Shown piece after piece: positions 13,001 through 28,000 of a stretch of DNA of 64,000 nt. Position 1 is the stretch's first letter, and each line of letters opens with the position of its first letter. The translations under genes were made by a program, and so were the position numbers. The notes beneath the pieces were generated by a model, which saw only the letters and a list, made by a program, of their open reading frames with translations, was not told where the DNA came from and did no database searches. Source of the DNA: Pegea sp. RAD2-039 (Eukaryota; Chordata; Thaliacea; Salpida; Salpidae); NCBI GenBank assembly GCA_034620365.1, contig JAQGEQ010000380.1, positions 1,116,001 to 1,180,000 on the forward strand. Reading direction: 5' to 3'.

Positions 13001-16000
13001 ACACCAGATGATAAACAGTTTTCTTCACGAACTGGATCATCAGATTCTAATTCAGATGTTGAAATGACTTTTTCGTTTAGAACCAAAAGAGACATAAATT
13101 TTATTCCTTATAGCCCTACGCCTAAACCACAGAACGTAAAAATGGAAAAACGAGAAGAAGATGATGATACATTAGCATACGTTCGCTTGTTGGGTTCATT
13201 TTCCTGTTTCATGGAAGATGACTTTTACAATCTTTCTCCTCAAGCTTTTATAGAATTTTCTAAACTTGCTCCAAAGTGCTTGCATCTAATGCAGAAGAAT
13301 AATGTTGAAGCTATGAGACGTGCGTTCTTCTACTTTTCATTTAAATATTCACTTACAGACAAAGATTTGAAATATATGGTCAACATATTGCCATTACTCT
13401 CTGATTTCGAGATTAGTAACTTCTTCAGCAGAGAGATGTTGATGAAGATGCTACCTTATATGAGTCAGACTAGCTACAAGCCTCCTCTGTGGAGTAAATC
13501 TGTATTTGAAGATCTTTCTGCTGGTGTTGTTACAACTACTGATAATTTGATGATTAAAGTATTACCAGAAGATGAAATGATGTTGAATCTCAATTATAAT
13601 CTTATAAATCAAAGTGAATTTTCATCAGCTTTTGTCAAGCAATTAAAACTCAACAAACCACGAATAAATGTCAATATAGAAGCAGATGAGAAATATGAAT
13701 ATATCTGGCAACGTATCAAAAACCCTTCCTTACAAATAATTGGTGAAGCTAATAAGATGTTAAAAATTCTTCACGGTTTAGATTTATCTGTGGATTACAT
13801 TTCTCACTCCCAAAAGATCATCAAAATAAAAGAAAACCAACTGTTACTGAGTAGTGATCAGGTGGAAGTTTTATTTAATGTCATAAATGTCATTGATCAT
13901 ATTTCTCCGAAAGAATTTAGCAGTTTGATTGATGTATTTAACGTGATTGAATCGATGGCAAATGTAAGTATACCAGGAATGCGAGAACTAGATAGTATCT
14001 TAAAGATTATAGAAATCTTTGAAGTTATTCCTCATTCAAATTATAAAATTGATTTCGTTTTTTTGATACCAAGCCATTATAAAGAAGGTTTAGCTGAACT
14101 CAGCAAACTTCTTATGATGATCAAAAACGAAGCACTCTCTGGAATAAATAAGTGTAGAAGATTATTTTTTTGGGCTACTAGTGATTTAGATGGCTCAGAA
14201 TCACTTGACGCAGTTTTAGAACCACTAGTTAGCTCTTCTTCAGATGTCATTAACCGTTTCGGAACTATACTGAGGTATTTTGGTGAAGAAATTTTGCCTG
14301 ATTTACAAATGTTAAAAAAATATTATGAAGCATACGATGCATCAGGTAGTGAGTTTGGTTTCGATAAACACACAAATGAAAATAGTAATAATTTCAATGA
14401 TATCTTCGAAAGTACGTCGGGAGAGTATATGGAAGGGTCTGCTAGTGAGTTTGGTTTCGATAAACACACAAATGAAAATAGTAATAATTTCAATGATATC
14501 TTCGAAAGTACGTCGGGAGAGTATATGGAAGGGTCTGCTAGTGAGTTTGGTTTCGATAAACACACAAATGAAAATAGTAATAATTTCAATGATATCTTCG
14601 AAAGTACGTCGGGAGAGTATATGGAAGGGTCTGCTAGTGGTTTGCATTCTGGTGATTATGAGCATGATGTTAGCGGGGAATCGCCTGATGGTTGGTTTGA
14701 AAACCATGTAATTGAGTATTACAGTAACTTGTTTGGAACGACAGAGTCTGAAACGAAAAAGATTTTACCACAAGTTATTAAATTACAAGAATTTATTTCA
14801 AGTTTAGAAATGTTTATAGATGAATGGACTCGCGAATGGAAACAGTTGAAAGCTATTTCAGATATGATAAAATTGTATAAAACGTTACCTCATCAATTAA
14901 TTCATCGTCTTAAAAATGTGATCCAGTCAGTTAGTCGAATAAAACATCATGGTCAATTAAATTTAAGAACATTTAATTTAGTTCTGGATCTTGCTAGGAT
15001 TGATCCCACAAATAGTACGGAGTCAGTAAACAAATTATATGAAAAAATGATGCTTTTTTATAGTGAATCTGTGACAGACGCTGATACTTACTTCAACTAC
15101 ATTTCAATGTATGACAGCAATTCTATGTTTGCTAAAGAATCAATCAAAAGTATGAATGAAATGACAATTAAAGGTTTAAACTCGTTGATGAATGACTTAT
15201 TAAAAGTGATGAACATTTTAAGTAGTAGTTCCTTACCTGGTTTTGATGATTATACTGAAAAATTCACATATTATTATTCATATGTAAAAAAAATTCTAGA
15301 AATACCACATGAAACAGCTTCACAAAATGCTGGTAGTAGTGTAAGCACAATAATTGATTTGATATCATCTCTTTTTAGTGAAGAAATGTCATTAAACAGA
15401 TTGGTAAACATGATAAACTCAGTATTAGGTAATTCAGCTACACAAATAGACAGTATCTTTCAATTGTTGAACTTAGGAACTACAGTAGAAACTAACCAAC
15501 TACAACAAATTTGGCGCATTATTAATGCATCATTGGAAAGTAATTTGCCTAATTCTGATGACACAATACAACTATCAACTGAGGACATGATTAAAGAGAT
15601 ACAAGCAATACCTGCTATGATAAATTCATCTACAGATTTAGTGGAACAATTAACAAATTTGATAGTAGATACTTTATTAGCAGAAGAGACATTTGACGAA
15701 GCAGTAAGTTTGGTTAGGCGTATTTTAGAAATAAATATCAAAGAAATGTCCTTACTGATAGAAACAAGCATCGATATGATAGATGACATAGATGCTGAAT
15801 ATAAAGAAGATGTTTTAAACTTTGTTGAAATGATTCAATCAATTATTACTGATTCCAAAATTACAGAAAATATTTATTTCGATGCATCTGGTGATAGTAA
15901 TAGTAACACTACAGAAGACCTCATTAGTATACTAACTCATGTATCACTACCAGAGTTGGCCAGCATTATTAAACATCTTGAAAAAAATAACTTTTCAAAA

Positions 16001-19000
16001 GATATACAAAATACAGTAAATTATTTAAAGGTTATTGAATCAGCAATTTTTAGATCATCAAAATCAATTGAAGATATAACAACTATAATGAATAATGAAA
16101 TATGGTCTGGTGATGGAAAGACTTTTGCTCCAAAATCAATGACAGAAATAATATTACCTGAAGTATACAACCTTATTGATAACTTTATAAATGTATCATA
16201 TGGCAATATTAAGGATATATATAGATTAAAAAATATGGTTCAAACGATAATGAGTCAAACGACTGATGGTGTTGTTAAAGCAATTGATATGATAAACATG
16301 ATGCTTGAAAAGCCTGCTACATTTGCTGATACAACTAAAGAAATATGGAATATTATTGAAATGCAATTAGAAATTGTTATTCCACAATTAGAACAATCTG
16401 CACAACTTATGGATGAAGAATCTGCTAGAGGAATGTTAGGTCTTGTAGATCTAATGAAGATGATTCAAGGAATAATGAGTCAAACGACTGATGGTGTTGT
16501 TAAAACAATTGATATGATAAATATGATGCTTGAAAAGCCTGCTACATTTGCTGATACAACTAAAGAAATATGGAATATTATTGAAATGCAATTAGAAATT
16601 GTTATTCCACAATTAGAACAATCTACACAACTTATGGATGAAGAATCTGCTAGAGGAATGTTTGGTCTTGTAGATCTAATGAAGATGATTCAAGGAATAA
16701 TGAGTCAAACAACTGATGGTGTTGTTAAAACAATAGATATGATAAATATGATGCTTGAAAAGCCTGTTACATTTGCTAATACAACTAAAGAAATATGGAA
16801 TATTATTGAAAAGCAATTAGAAATTGTTATTCCACAATTAGAACAATCTACACAACTTATGGATGAAGAATCTGCTAGAGGAATGTTAGGTCTTGTAGAT
16901 CTAATGAAGATGATTCAAGGAATAATGAGTCAAACGAACTGATGGTGTTGTTAAAACAATTGATATGATAAATATGATGCTTGAAAAGCCTGCTACATTT
17001 GCTAATACAACTAAAGAAATATGGAATATTATTGAAAAGCAATTAGAAATTATTATTCCACAATTAGAACAATCTACACAATTTATGGATGAAGAATCTG
17101 CTAGAGGAATGTTTGGTCTTGTAGATCTAATGAAGATGATTCAAGGAATAATGAGTCAAACGACTGATGGTGTTGTTAAAACAATTGATATGATAAATAT
17201 GATGCTTGAAAAGCCTGCTACATTTGCTAATACAACTAAAGAAATATGGAATATTATTGAAAAGCAATTAGAAATTATTATTCCACAATTAGAACAATCT
17301 ACACAATTTATGGATGAAGAATCTGCTAGAGGAATGTTTGGTCTTGTAGATCTAATGAAGATGATTCAAGGAATAATGAGTCAAACGACTGATGGTGTTG
17401 TTAAAACAATTGATATGATAAATATGATGCTTGAAAAGCCTGCTACATTTGCTAATACAACTAAAGAAATATGGAATATTATTGAAAAGCAATTAGAAAT
17501 TATTATTCCACAATTAGAACAATCTACACAATTTATGGATGAAGAATCTGCTAGAGGAATGTTTGGTCTTGTAGATCTAATGAAGATGATTCAAGGAATA
17601 ATGAGTCAAACAACTGATGGTGTTGTTAAAACAATTGATATGATAAATATGATGCTTGAAAAGCCTGCTACATTTGCTAATACAACTAAAGAAATATGGA
17701 ATATTATTGAAAAGCAATTAGAAATTATTATTCCACAATTAGAACAATCTACACAATTTATGGATGAAGAATCTGCTAGAGGAATGTTAGGTCTTGTAGA
17801 TCTAATGAAGATGATTCAAGGAATAATGAGTCAAACAACTGATGGTGTTGTTAAAACAATTGATATGATAAATATGATGCTTGAAAAGCCTGCTACATTT
17901 GCTGAATACAACTAAAGAAATATGGAATATTATTGAAAAGCAATTAGAAATTGTTATTCCACAGTTAGAACAATCTACACAATTTATGGATGAAGAATCT
18001 GCTAGAGGAATGTTAGGTCTTGTAGATCTAATGAAGATGATTCAAGGAATAATGAGTCAAACAACTGATGGTGTTGTTAAAACAATTGATATGATAAACA
18101 TGATGCTTGAAAAGCCTGCTACATTTGCTGATACAACTAAAGAAATATGGAATATTATTGAAAAGCTATTAGAAATTGTTATTCCACAGTTAGAACAATC
18201 TACACAACTTATGGATGAAGAATCTGCTAGAGGAATGTTTGGTCTTGTAGATCTAATGAAGATGATTCAAGGAATAATGAGTCAAACAACTGATGGTGTT
18301 GTTAAAACAATTGATATGATAAATATGATGCTTGAAAAGCCTGCTACATTTGCTGATACAACTAAAGAAATATGGAATATTATTGAAATGCAATTAGAAA
18401 TTGTTATTCCACAATTAGAACAATCTACACAACTTATGGATGAAGAATCTGCTAGAGGAATGTTAGGTCTTGTAGATCTAATGAAGATGATTCAAGGAAT
18501 AATGAGTCAAACAACTGATGGTGTTGTTAAAACAATTGATATGATAAATATGATGCTTGAAAAGCCTGCTACATTTGCTGATACAACTAAAGAAATATGG
18601 AATATTATTGAAAAGCAATTAGAAATTATTATTCCACAGTTAGAACAATCTACACAACTTATGGATGAAGAATCTGCTAGAGGAATGTTTGGTCTTGTAG
18701 ATCTAATGAAGATGATTCAAGGAATAATGAGTCAAACAACTGATGGTGTTGTTAAAACAATAGATATGATAAATATGATGCTTGAAAAGCCTGCTACATT
18801 TGCTGATACAACTAAAGAAATATGGAATATTATTGAAAAGCAATTAGAAATTGTTATTCCACAGTTAGAACAATCTACACAACTTATGGATGAAGAATCT
18901 GCTAGAGGAATGTTTGGTCTTGTAGATCTAATGAAGATGATTCAAGGAATAATGAGTCAAACAACTGATGGTGTTGTTAAAACAATAGATATGATAAATA

Positions 19001-22000
19001 TGATGCTTGAAAAGCCTGCTACATTTGCTGATACAACTAAAGAAATATGGAATATTATTGAAAAGCAATTAGAAATTGTTATTCCACAAGAAGAACAATC
19101 TACACAACTTATGGATGAAGAATCTGCTAGAGGAATGTTAGGTCTTGTAGATCTAATGAATGAAGAATCTGCTAGAGGAATGTTAGGTCTTGTAGATCTA
19201 ATGAAGATGATTCTGTCGGTAATGTTTATCAAAATAAATCGGAACTAAACTTTTTAAACGAAAATGGCCTCTATTCATCTTCTGTTGACAATCTTAGTAT
19301 CGTTATACATAAATTAACTAGCCAGTTGAAAGCTGATACTATGTATATTTTATTTGAATTTCAATCCTTTTTGAAAGATATCTCTCATGAACATGAGGAT
19401 ATTCCTCTTGTTGTTGAACTTATTGATATCGTTGTAAAAGAAAAGTATAATATTTCAGATTATTTATTCTCTATGAATAATCATTCATCAGTTGTTGATT
19501 CTTCTGAGCTACAAGCAGATTTATTAGAAATAACCAGATATGTTTTGTTTGATATGCACACTGTAATGGGTGTAATAAATGTTATTAAAGATTTAGCAAC
19601 TGATTATACAAATGCAAACAGTGTTAGATTAGTACTTTTTGAATATAAGCCATACATGCGAGCGCTATTAGAATCGATGGAGTATATGGAGCGAATATCT
19701 ATAGACAAATTTGGAACCATGAATGGTTTGTGGAATATTGTTAGTGAATTTGCTGGGTTATCAACAATTGACAGACAATTGGAACTATGCTGGTTAAATA
19801 TAAAAAGAACTATCAATAGTTTCTTATTACATGTTTCCGAGATTGAAAGACTAATGAATGAAAATCAGTATAGCAGTGATATGCTTTATTATCAAACAAT
19901 AAATCAATCTATGGAGGCAATGTGGAATATGATGAGTCATGAAACTATGAATCACATGATTAATCAATCTATGAAAGAAATGTGGAATATGATGAGTAAT
20001 GAAACTATGAATCACATGATTAATCAATCTATGGAGGCAATGTGGAATATGATGAGTCATGAAACTATGAATCACATGATTAATCAATCTATGGAGGCAA
20101 TGTGGAATATGATGAGTCATGAAACTATGAATCACATGATTAATCAATCTATGGAGGAAATGTGGAATATGATGAGTCATGAAACTATGAATCACATGTT
20201 TAATCAATCTATGGAGGCAATGTGGTATATGATGAGTAATGAAACTATGAATCACATGATTAATCAATCTATGGAGGAAATGTGGAATATGATGAGTAAT
20301 GAAACTATGAATCACATGTTTAATCAATCTATGAAAGAAATGTGGAATATGATGAGTCATGAAACTATGAATCACATGATTAATCAATCTATGGAGGCAA
20401 TGTGGAATATGATGAGTAATGAAACTATGAATCACATGTTTAATCAATCTATGGAGGCAATGTGGTATATGATGAGTAATGAAACTATGAATCACATGAT
20501 TAATCAATCTATGGAGGAAATGTGGAATATGATGAGTAATGAAACTATGAATCACATGTTTAATCTAATCTATGAAAGAAATGTGGAATATGATGAGTCA
20601 TGAAACTATGAATCACATGATTAATCAATCTATGGAGGCAATGTGGAATATGATGAGTAATGAAACTATGAATCACATGATTAATCAATCTATGGAGGCA
20701 ATGTGGAATATGATGAGTAATGAAACTATGAATCACATGATTAATCAATCTATGGAGGCAATGTGGAATATGATGAGTAATGAAACTATGAATCACATGA
20801 TTAATCAATCTATGAAAGAAATGTGGAATATGATGAGTAATGAAACTATGAATCACATGATTAATCAATCTATGGAGGCAATGTGGAATATGATGAGTAA
20901 TGAAACTATGAATCACATGATTAATCAATCTATGGAGGCAATGTGGAATATGATGAGTAATGAAACTATGAATCACATGATTAATCAATCTATGGAGGCA
21001 ATGTGGAATATGATGAGTAATGAAACTATGAATCACATGATTAATCAATCTATGGAGGCAATGTGGAATATGATGAGTAATGAAACTATGAATCACATGA
21101 TTAATCAATCTATGGAGGCAATGTGGAATATGATGAGTAATGAAACTATGAATCACATGTTTAATCAATCTATGGAGGCAATGTGGTATATGATGAGTAA
21201 TGAAACTATGAATCACATGATTAATCAATCTATGGAGGCAATGCAGAATATGATGCATGATCAAAATATGGTTGATAATATAAATAAAATGGAAAGATCG
21301 TCATTTATTTTGAGAGACATCAATTTTGTTTTCCCAGATCATTTGGAGAACATTACAGATGTTTTTACTTTATTGCAAAAGAATCTAATTGAAAATCTCG
21401 ATAAACTCGAAGATTTATATTCAAAAGGTTTTTTCCAAAAGATTGAGTTAGCTAAGTTTATCGATAGTCATTCACCTTGGATTGAAAATGGTTTTCAATA
21501 TTTGATATATACTACCACAACGCAAGCTTATGATTTAAATTCTTATCAACAAGTTATAAAGATCATACAACAATTTAGTGCAACTTTATTGTATGGAACA
21601 ACTACAATTGATTATATATTTGATGAAATTAAAATGGATGAGATTGTTGACTATTTACAATTGCCTCAGAGCCACTTAGATGAAGATTTGGGTTCACCAT
21701 CTCCAATTTATTTTGGTGCTAACTTGACTTATGATAAACTTCTTGAACTGTATGCACCACATCTATTAGATGTAGACGACTATCCTAAGTTTACTAGTGT
21801 TGATGAATACAACCATTTTCTGTTCAAACTGGGAAAGTTTTCTGGTTGGAGTTCTGATGTTCTGACTAAAATCCGTTCTCAAACCAATCTTCTTGCATCT
21901 TCTCTTACTAAATCTTATCTCTTAGATCTAGGACATCTATCTCCTATGCTCACTCAAAAAGATATAGCTCAATTAAATGTTCTTGATTTAGATGTTCTAG

Positions 22001-25000
22001 AATGCTTTTCTAAGTATAGATGGGCTGATAAACAGAAAAATTCTATATTGAGTCGATATATGAGACTTAATTCGAAGAGTATTCAATCATTATCTGGTCC
22101 TGAACTTGTGATTGCTGGACACTTGCTATGCGGTGTTTCTTCTTCCAATCTTTTTTCAATCTCATCTAAAAGCTTCAGATACTCATTTTCTGCTTTGGGA
22201 AAGATTAAATGTTTTGATAAAAGACAATTGCAAGTTCTTAAAAATAAGGCGATGCTATTTGGCAATTTATTGTATGATAAAGCCATGTTAAATGACCTTG
22301 GAATCATTGCAGGTATTTAATATTCTTGTATTTTATAATTTAATGAAACTTACAGTAGCCTTTTTAATCATTTCATCATAGCTGTTTATTATTTTTTAGA
22401 ATTATAACAAGTGTGAGAAAAATAAGTTTATACAAAAACAGAATGTGTGATTTCAAACATTCACTTTTTTATTAATCTTAGTTTCAATTGAAACTAACTA
22501 AACCTTTTTTTGGTGAATAGGTGGTTTCAACTCAGATGATTTTGCAAAAGTCAGACCAATTGATTCGTCAATTTTGTCTCCTGGTGCTTTAAGCGTTGCA
22601 TCTGCATCAGCCTTAACAGTAAATAACTTTATATTAGATGCTACATTGTATTGATACAGTAAACGTGAATATTTGTCTACTTATTTGCTAGGATGGTTGG
22701 AATGTTTCGCATTACGCTTTAATGGGTATGTGGAATGGACTGGTACTGATTGCTCGGCCGGAAATTTTCATGAAACTAAATAATCTTGAAAAGAATGCAG
22801 TATTTAGATCAGCATTTGGTTCTAATGCAGGTTTGGTTACTTAGCGAACCTACTGCATCAGATAGATCTGTTGACAATTGATATTTTTCTAGCTTATATT
22901 GCAAATGATCTACAATATTATGAAAATTGGAATTTTATTGATACAAAACCTTTTAAAAAGATGATGCAAGAAGCTTTATCCAACATACTTTTATTGTTTG
23001 ACAAAGTAAACCAGGGAACATCATTAGAGATCGCAAAGGCCAATAAAAATCCTTCTTCCTTATATGGATTAGCTGATCCGACCCTTGTTGAACGGATAAA
23101 AGTTCCTGAATTTGCTCAGGGAATCGCACGAACTGATTTTGAAAAAAGCTTTGGTAATTTTTTTGCTACAAACTTTACTTTATGCCAAAATTATTACCTA
23201 CTGTTGAATTTCGATTGCATTTTATCAGAACTTTTCTTTTTTTACCTAATAATCATTAAAGTCATACGACATCTTAGTAATTAGAGATTTTTTATAGCTG
23301 AGGATGTTTTTGAAGATCGCCGCTTCATTCAATTGTAAGTAAATGTTGAAGTTTTCTCGATGCTCAAAGATTCAAACTTATTGTCATTAGTAATCGCAAA
23401 TAGTAAAAAATAGGATTACACTTTTGTAAATGAAAAATTATTGATGTTTTCAGCTTAAATAAAGAAGCTTCAAACGCAAATAAAGATATTTTGCAAGTAA
23501 TGCAAGGCTCTAAATCTTTTGATGAACTTAATGATAATGAAATTAAAAGTATACCACCACTTATGCTGGAAGGAATGAAAGTGAGTTGTCATTTGTTGAT
23601 GATAATTATCTATCTGACCACTTTTTCGTTATTCTTAGAGCTCAGAAATCCACAAGATGTCTGGTGCATCAATTGCAGCACTACTTGATTCTGACTTGAT
23701 TTCTAGAGACCCAGCAAGCTTTGTAAAAACTTTGAGAAAGATGAGCGATCAGCAATTTAAAGATGCTTTGAGTGTAGTAAATGACAAAATGCTAGAATCG
23801 AATGGACCAGGTGTGTTACCATGGAGACCACCAATAACAACACAGAACGCTATTGTGGATGAGTTTATGAGAAGAATGAGCAGAATAGAGAAACATTTGT
23901 TCTTGGATAATTTCTTAAATTACATGTGTCCATTTGTTGCTGGAATATCTCCTAAAGATCTTCAAAAGCTTCCTGTACATGCAAAGAAAGTTGATGACAT
24001 GCTAGAATGTTTTCAAATGTCCTATAAAGATTTATCAGATCCTCTGAAAGATAGCTTAATCAAATGGACTCATGGCGCTGAAAAATCGATTCCACTCGCT
24101 CGTTATGGCAAATTTATTCTCGATATACCTCTGAAAGAAGTTCAGAACAAATTCAAAAAGTCCCCTTCATCGGTTGGTTATCATTTTTATTTTAAAGTTT
24201 AATTACAATCTGCTTGTATTTGTAGGCATCTGATCTTGTTCTTGAAGGCTATGTAATGATGTTAGATCCCTTACATGAGGATTATGAACGATTTATTAGT
24301 TTGCTGCTGAAAACATTGGTTGAAAATAATAAATCTTCATTTGATATACCTGAGTTTGTCGATAAGTAAGTTTATAAAGATCTTAAACAATTAATCAACA
24401 TAAGAAAGTTTAATCTGTTTTCTAAATTCTTATTCATTTCAACCAAGTAACACTTTAAGAACTTTAGACTAAAGTAACAGTGATTTCTTCAACGATTTTC
24501 TTATTTTAAGTATCAAAGATTGTATAAGATTATAAAGTTAAACTAACTTTTGATTGTTTTTAATTTAGTCTTGGGCATGCTGCTTGTGAACTGCCTTTAG
24601 ACAAGCTGAAGAGATTTATGAGTAAAAAATCGATCTCTCATCTTGCAGTATTTGTTTTGGAAGAGTGTGAAGGCGAAGAAGAGATGCTTTCTGAATCTTT
24701 AGAGGAGGTTATTTTAGCAGCATATTAGTAGCATCAGTAGTAATTACATTAAATTCTGTTCAAATATAAATGATTTGTTACAAACTAAATTCATATAAAG
24801 TGATAATTGTGTTTGCTTTTCTAGTGTAAGGGTAGTGCTGCTTCACGTTTGCAACGTTGTAAGACGTTGAAAGAAAAAGTGGACAAAATGCAATCAACAC
24901 AAGCAGCAGATAACAGACCACGACTAGTTCGCCCCAGTCTTAATCAATTTAATATGATGAGAGAGCTAGCTGATACTATTTTTGAAGAAAAAGATCTTAG

Positions 25001-28000
25001 CAAGCTGAGTGCAAAAGAAATGGAAGAGGGCGCAGGGGCTTTGAGTGGATTAAAACCCGATCAGTTGGATTCGTTACCTAAAGATACAGTGCTTCAATCT
25101 CTTGGTATGATTAAAAAGAACAAAAACTTATCACCACGTCAGGTTAGGGCTGATATCAGTCTTATTTCATCATTAAAGTCATTTTTATGAGCTTCCAAGA
25201 AATTCTAGTTTTATTTGCTTGCAGAAACGTATCTTTTTGGATAAAGCTAGATCTGCTGGCATGAAGATAGAAAAAAATACTTCCATTTCTAGCTTGGGTG
25301 AATTAGTGAGTGAAATCAAACCAGACGAGTTTAAGATGTTGTCTGCTCAATCTGTTGTCACTGGTCTGAGTGAATTGAAAAGCAAGACTACTTCTTTTAG
25401 TTCTCGACAGAAAAAAGCTATTGTTGAAAAAGTAATTGATTTCTTCAATTGAAATGTTGAATAATTTCTTTATAAGATGATAAGTTAAGATTATCAAACT
25501 TGTACCTTTCTAAATCACTATTTAGTTTGCTTGTAGAGATTTTGACATTTGCACGAGGTACACATCAGATCTCATCATTTGTTCATTTACAGTTAGAGGA
25601 AATTAGCATGGATGAGATTTTGAAAGAAAATCTCGGCGAGTTATCCCGTGAGATTTCGTTAGAAAAACTCTCAGAGATTTCTTCTGTGAATATTAGTTTA
25701 GTGAAAGATCAATCATGGGACAGAGGACAAGTCAGTTTCGATATTTTTGAAAATAGAATAATTCAAAATTATTTTTAAGTTTAACTAGTTTATATGAAAT
25801 CGAATTAAATTATCATGTAGGCAGCTAAGTTGGTTGAAATGTTTCTGAATGGGTCTAGTGGTGTGATTACAACTGATCAGCTCAGGTTGAAAATTCTTTC
25901 CTATTTTCAATAAATTTTTAATATTTAAAGTTTTAAGCAATTAACATTTGGTTTTTGACAGTGAAATGGGTTCAACTATATCTGGTTTGAAATGTTCAGA
26001 TGTGATGAACATGTATTATGATGAAATTTTGCAAAATTCTATCGTTATGTCTACTTCAGTTGAACTGTATCCAGACATGGTAACTTGCATTTTATCATTT
26101 GTAATTGCTACTGATGTATCTTACATTACTTGTCTAGAATGAATGCATTCAAAGTAAACTGGATTTTTCAATGCAAATACTTTATGGAGTCAACTACACA
26201 AGAGATGACACAAGTCAAGATTTAGCATCTTTGTTAACAAGCATACCTGCAGATATCATTTTCTATTATCCGTGAGTAGCTTATATCAAGCAAAAAAAAG
26301 ATAAATTAGTTGTTGCAGTAAATTATCGATTTATTTGGTGATGTTTTTAACAGACCCAGTGTGATGGACGATCTACCAAATGATACTTGTTTAACTTTTG
26401 TGGAAAAACTGGGAACCATTCAACTTGGTAAAATAACTTCTGTAATGGGAAAGAAAAAACGAAATGAATATGGAGAAAAAGCAATCAACTGTTTGGTTAG
26501 TAAACTTTCTTTGATTTTTTGATTATTTAAAAAATAAATTATTTTTCATTTAATCGAATTTTCTAATCTTCTAGTTACGAGTTAGTGGGAATGATACGAT
26601 GACTAATTTCACTGAAACAGAAGTTTCTTTATTGGGCGAGCTTGTTTGTGATATTCCTTCAAACTATCTTAGCTATGTGGCTGGTGAAGCATTTACAAAT
26701 GCGTTATCTTACATCACTACCTGTGTTGACCGGTGAGCAATTTGTTGATATTAGGCGCACATGTTCACAATCAAAATAAATAAAGCAATTTGTAAGAATA
26801 ACAAGAAAATATTTTCTAACAGGTTTGACAGCCAATATCGTGACCAGTTGCTCAATTTGACTTTTACTACTTATGGCTCAAACGTTTCTGCTTGGGACAA
26901 TACAATATTAGATACTTTAGGACCAGTTATCAGTTTGTTGAAGTCTGAAGACATCTTGCAAATTGACTCGGTATCCACTTGCAACTTTTATACTTTTTAT
27001 AAATTTATTTTCATCTCAGATAATTTATTAAATATTTTTAACTTTTTATAATAATTTGAAATATTTGATTCATTTCAAGGAATCATTTTTGAGTTCTTTT
27101 GACAACATGTTACCTCCTGAAGATATCTCAATTGTAAACTATCAAGGCTTCTACACAAAAGCACTTCTAGCTGTGAGGGCCAGATCAGAAAGTTTCAGCA
27201 GCCGACGAAGAAGAGGTTCATTTTCTATCTCTTTTACTTTTTCAATAAATTGTTTTAATCATAATTCTGAATAAATAGAAGCTTGTTAAAAACAGTATTT
27301 GATATTTTGATACTTTTTTCAGCAATCAGTTTAACATATGACGACTTTGTAACATTGGGACCAGCAAACTCTTTACTGTCACCAGAAGAGCTTGCAGGAG
27401 TAGCCTACGTGGATTTGATAAATAGTCTTGACACTTTAGGAGCTGTAAATAATTGGTCTGAACAGCAATGTGCTGCTATTCTAGGAGTTATTTCTTCGGT
27501 AATTTCAAACAAATGATTTATTTTTACATCAATGACTTCAAAACCTTCTAATCAACATCAATTTGAACTTTAGGAAATCGGAAGTGATTTTCAAACTTGG
27601 CCGGAAATCTATTTTGTTCAATTACAATATATTCTTCAATATTTAAATTCGACTCAATTTAGTTCTATACCTATCACCTTAGATGTAGCATCTTCAATTT
27701 CAAGTATTTCTCTTTCCACCAGCCAGGTTAGATGTTTATTCTTTTTTTTTTGAGTCACTAACAAGTGCAAATTTCAACCACTAAAATTAATTCAACATTT
27801 TATTGATTTTTAAAACTGACTACCACAAAACTCTATTTGATCGATTTATTCTGATTATTTTAGAGAATGGCTGTTTTTGAACGCTATTTAGAGTATAATA
27901 ATAAGAGTGCTGCAAACTTAACTGGTGATGACTTGATTGGAATCGGATCATTATTGTGTGGAGCCAGTATTAGCTCAATTACAGATATACCTCCTCAAAA

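Noticed and set aside
12442-13095. Minus-strand 217-codon frame (SSGVSNLSLGEAV repeats)
   Set aside because: It is a mirror of the 57-bp coding repeat; a unit length divisible by three keeps all frames open together.
19851-21264. Two minus-strand 234-codon His-rich frames (THHIPHCLHRLIN repeats)
   Set aside because: These are antisense shadows of the Met-rich 60-bp repeat, with no splice or family support.
26971-27079. Possible second U12 intron (donor GTATCCACTT after exon 66)
   Set aside because: Only the first six bases fit; there is no TTCCTTRAC-like branch site near the 3' end, so it is an ordinary GT-AG intron.
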